Both the position numbers and the translations under genes were made by a program. The notes under the pieces are model-generated. The model did not search any database and was not told the origin of the DNA. It saw only the letters and a program-made list of their open reading frames with translations. A stretch of DNA of 5,917 nt from RXOA01 sp964547105 (GTDB lineage Bacteria > Bipolaricaulota > Bipolaricaulia > UBA7950 > UBA9294), in contig CAZJLO010000080.1 in assembly GCA_964547105.1 (NCBI GenBank), positions 1 to 5,917 of the forward strand, read 5' to 3'. Each line of letters opens with the position of its first letter. Within the stretch, counting starts at the first letter, position 1. This document shows positions 5,808-5,917 of this stretch, piece after piece.

Positions 5808-5917
5808 ACAGGAACGCCGCCTCTATTTGCAGCAAGTGCTGACAGATCAAGGCTTTGATGCAATCGCTGCCATCGCGGTGGTCGGGATCTGGTTCTGGAG
5901 GACGTGGGGGCTGTGGG
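5767..5917 (+). CDS. Possible start of a small membrane protein, 3'-partial
   Basis: This frame is open from just after a TGA at 5710-5712 to the right edge. TTG 5767 has GAGGA seven bases upstream; ATG 5773 is two codons later. From the ATG, 48 residues are visible: a polar, charged stretch (MTSEQFYTSMDKQERRLYLQ) and then a hydrophobic, Trp-rich segment (FDAIAAIAVVGIWFWRTWGL) that looks like a transmembrane helix. The residue pattern is more protein-like than the overlapping tail of the SDR frame. I do not recognise a family. The frame could also be the interior of a longer gene joined here to the SDR fragment. Confidence 0.35.
   Translation, partial: MGMTSEQFYTSMDKQERRLYLQQVLTDQGFDAIAAIAVVGIWFWRTWGLW

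Noticed and set aside
1..5917. CRISPR array, tRNA, rRNA or insertion sequence
   Set aside because: No regularly spaced repeats, no cloverleaf-like segment and no transposase or terminal inverted repeats were seen when reading both strands.

Overview
The window is bacterial DNA: tightly packed genes with Shine-Dalgarno (SD) sequences, and G+C that looks like about 60% by eye (not computed). The gene content (a TatT-like TPR protein, a PAPS-dependent sulfotransferase, a fused PAPS synthase) would suit an uncultured proteobacterium, including the former deltaproteobacteria. No rRNA or marker gene is present, so the lineage is a guess. Both ends cut through open reading frames, so this looks like a contig or an interior slice.

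Layout. (1) Positions 3-803, plus strand: the C-terminal part of a TPR protein resembling the TRAP-transporter T-component (TatT) family, open at the left edge. (2) Positions 800-1942, minus strand: a cytosolic-type PAPS-dependent sulfotransferase, convergent with gene 1. The two genes share the four bases CTAG as overlapping stop codons, inside a 12-base perfect palindrome. (3) Positions 1943 to about 3652, minus strand: a large protein with an N-terminal hydrophobic anchor and a probable beta-propeller. Its stop abuts the sulfotransferase ATG (TAGATG), so the two form one translationally coupled unit. (4) About 140 bases of divergent intergenic DNA. (5) Positions 3796-5490, plus strand: a bifunctional PAPS synthase with the APS kinase first and ATP sulfurylase second, the order found in animal PAPSS. 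(6) A 95-base spacer rich in inverted repeats. (7) A short-chain dehydrogenase/reductase (SDR) start at 5586 that keeps its cofactor-binding N-terminus but leaves the family after about 47 residues and stops at 5807. (8) An overlapping frame, open to the right edge, that may be the start of a small membrane protein.

How the genes fit together. The fused synthase would turn sulfate and ATP into APS and then PAPS, and the divergent sulfotransferase would spend PAPS on a hydroxyl or amine acceptor. This makes the centre of the window a compact sulfonation cassette. The anchored propeller is translationally tied to the sulfotransferase, which suggests a shared role, but neither the acceptor nor the propeller's activity can be read from the sequence. 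The cassette is the best candidate here for an undescribed system. The broken SDR and frame change near 5727 are the main structural oddity and could be an assembly junction or true gene decay.
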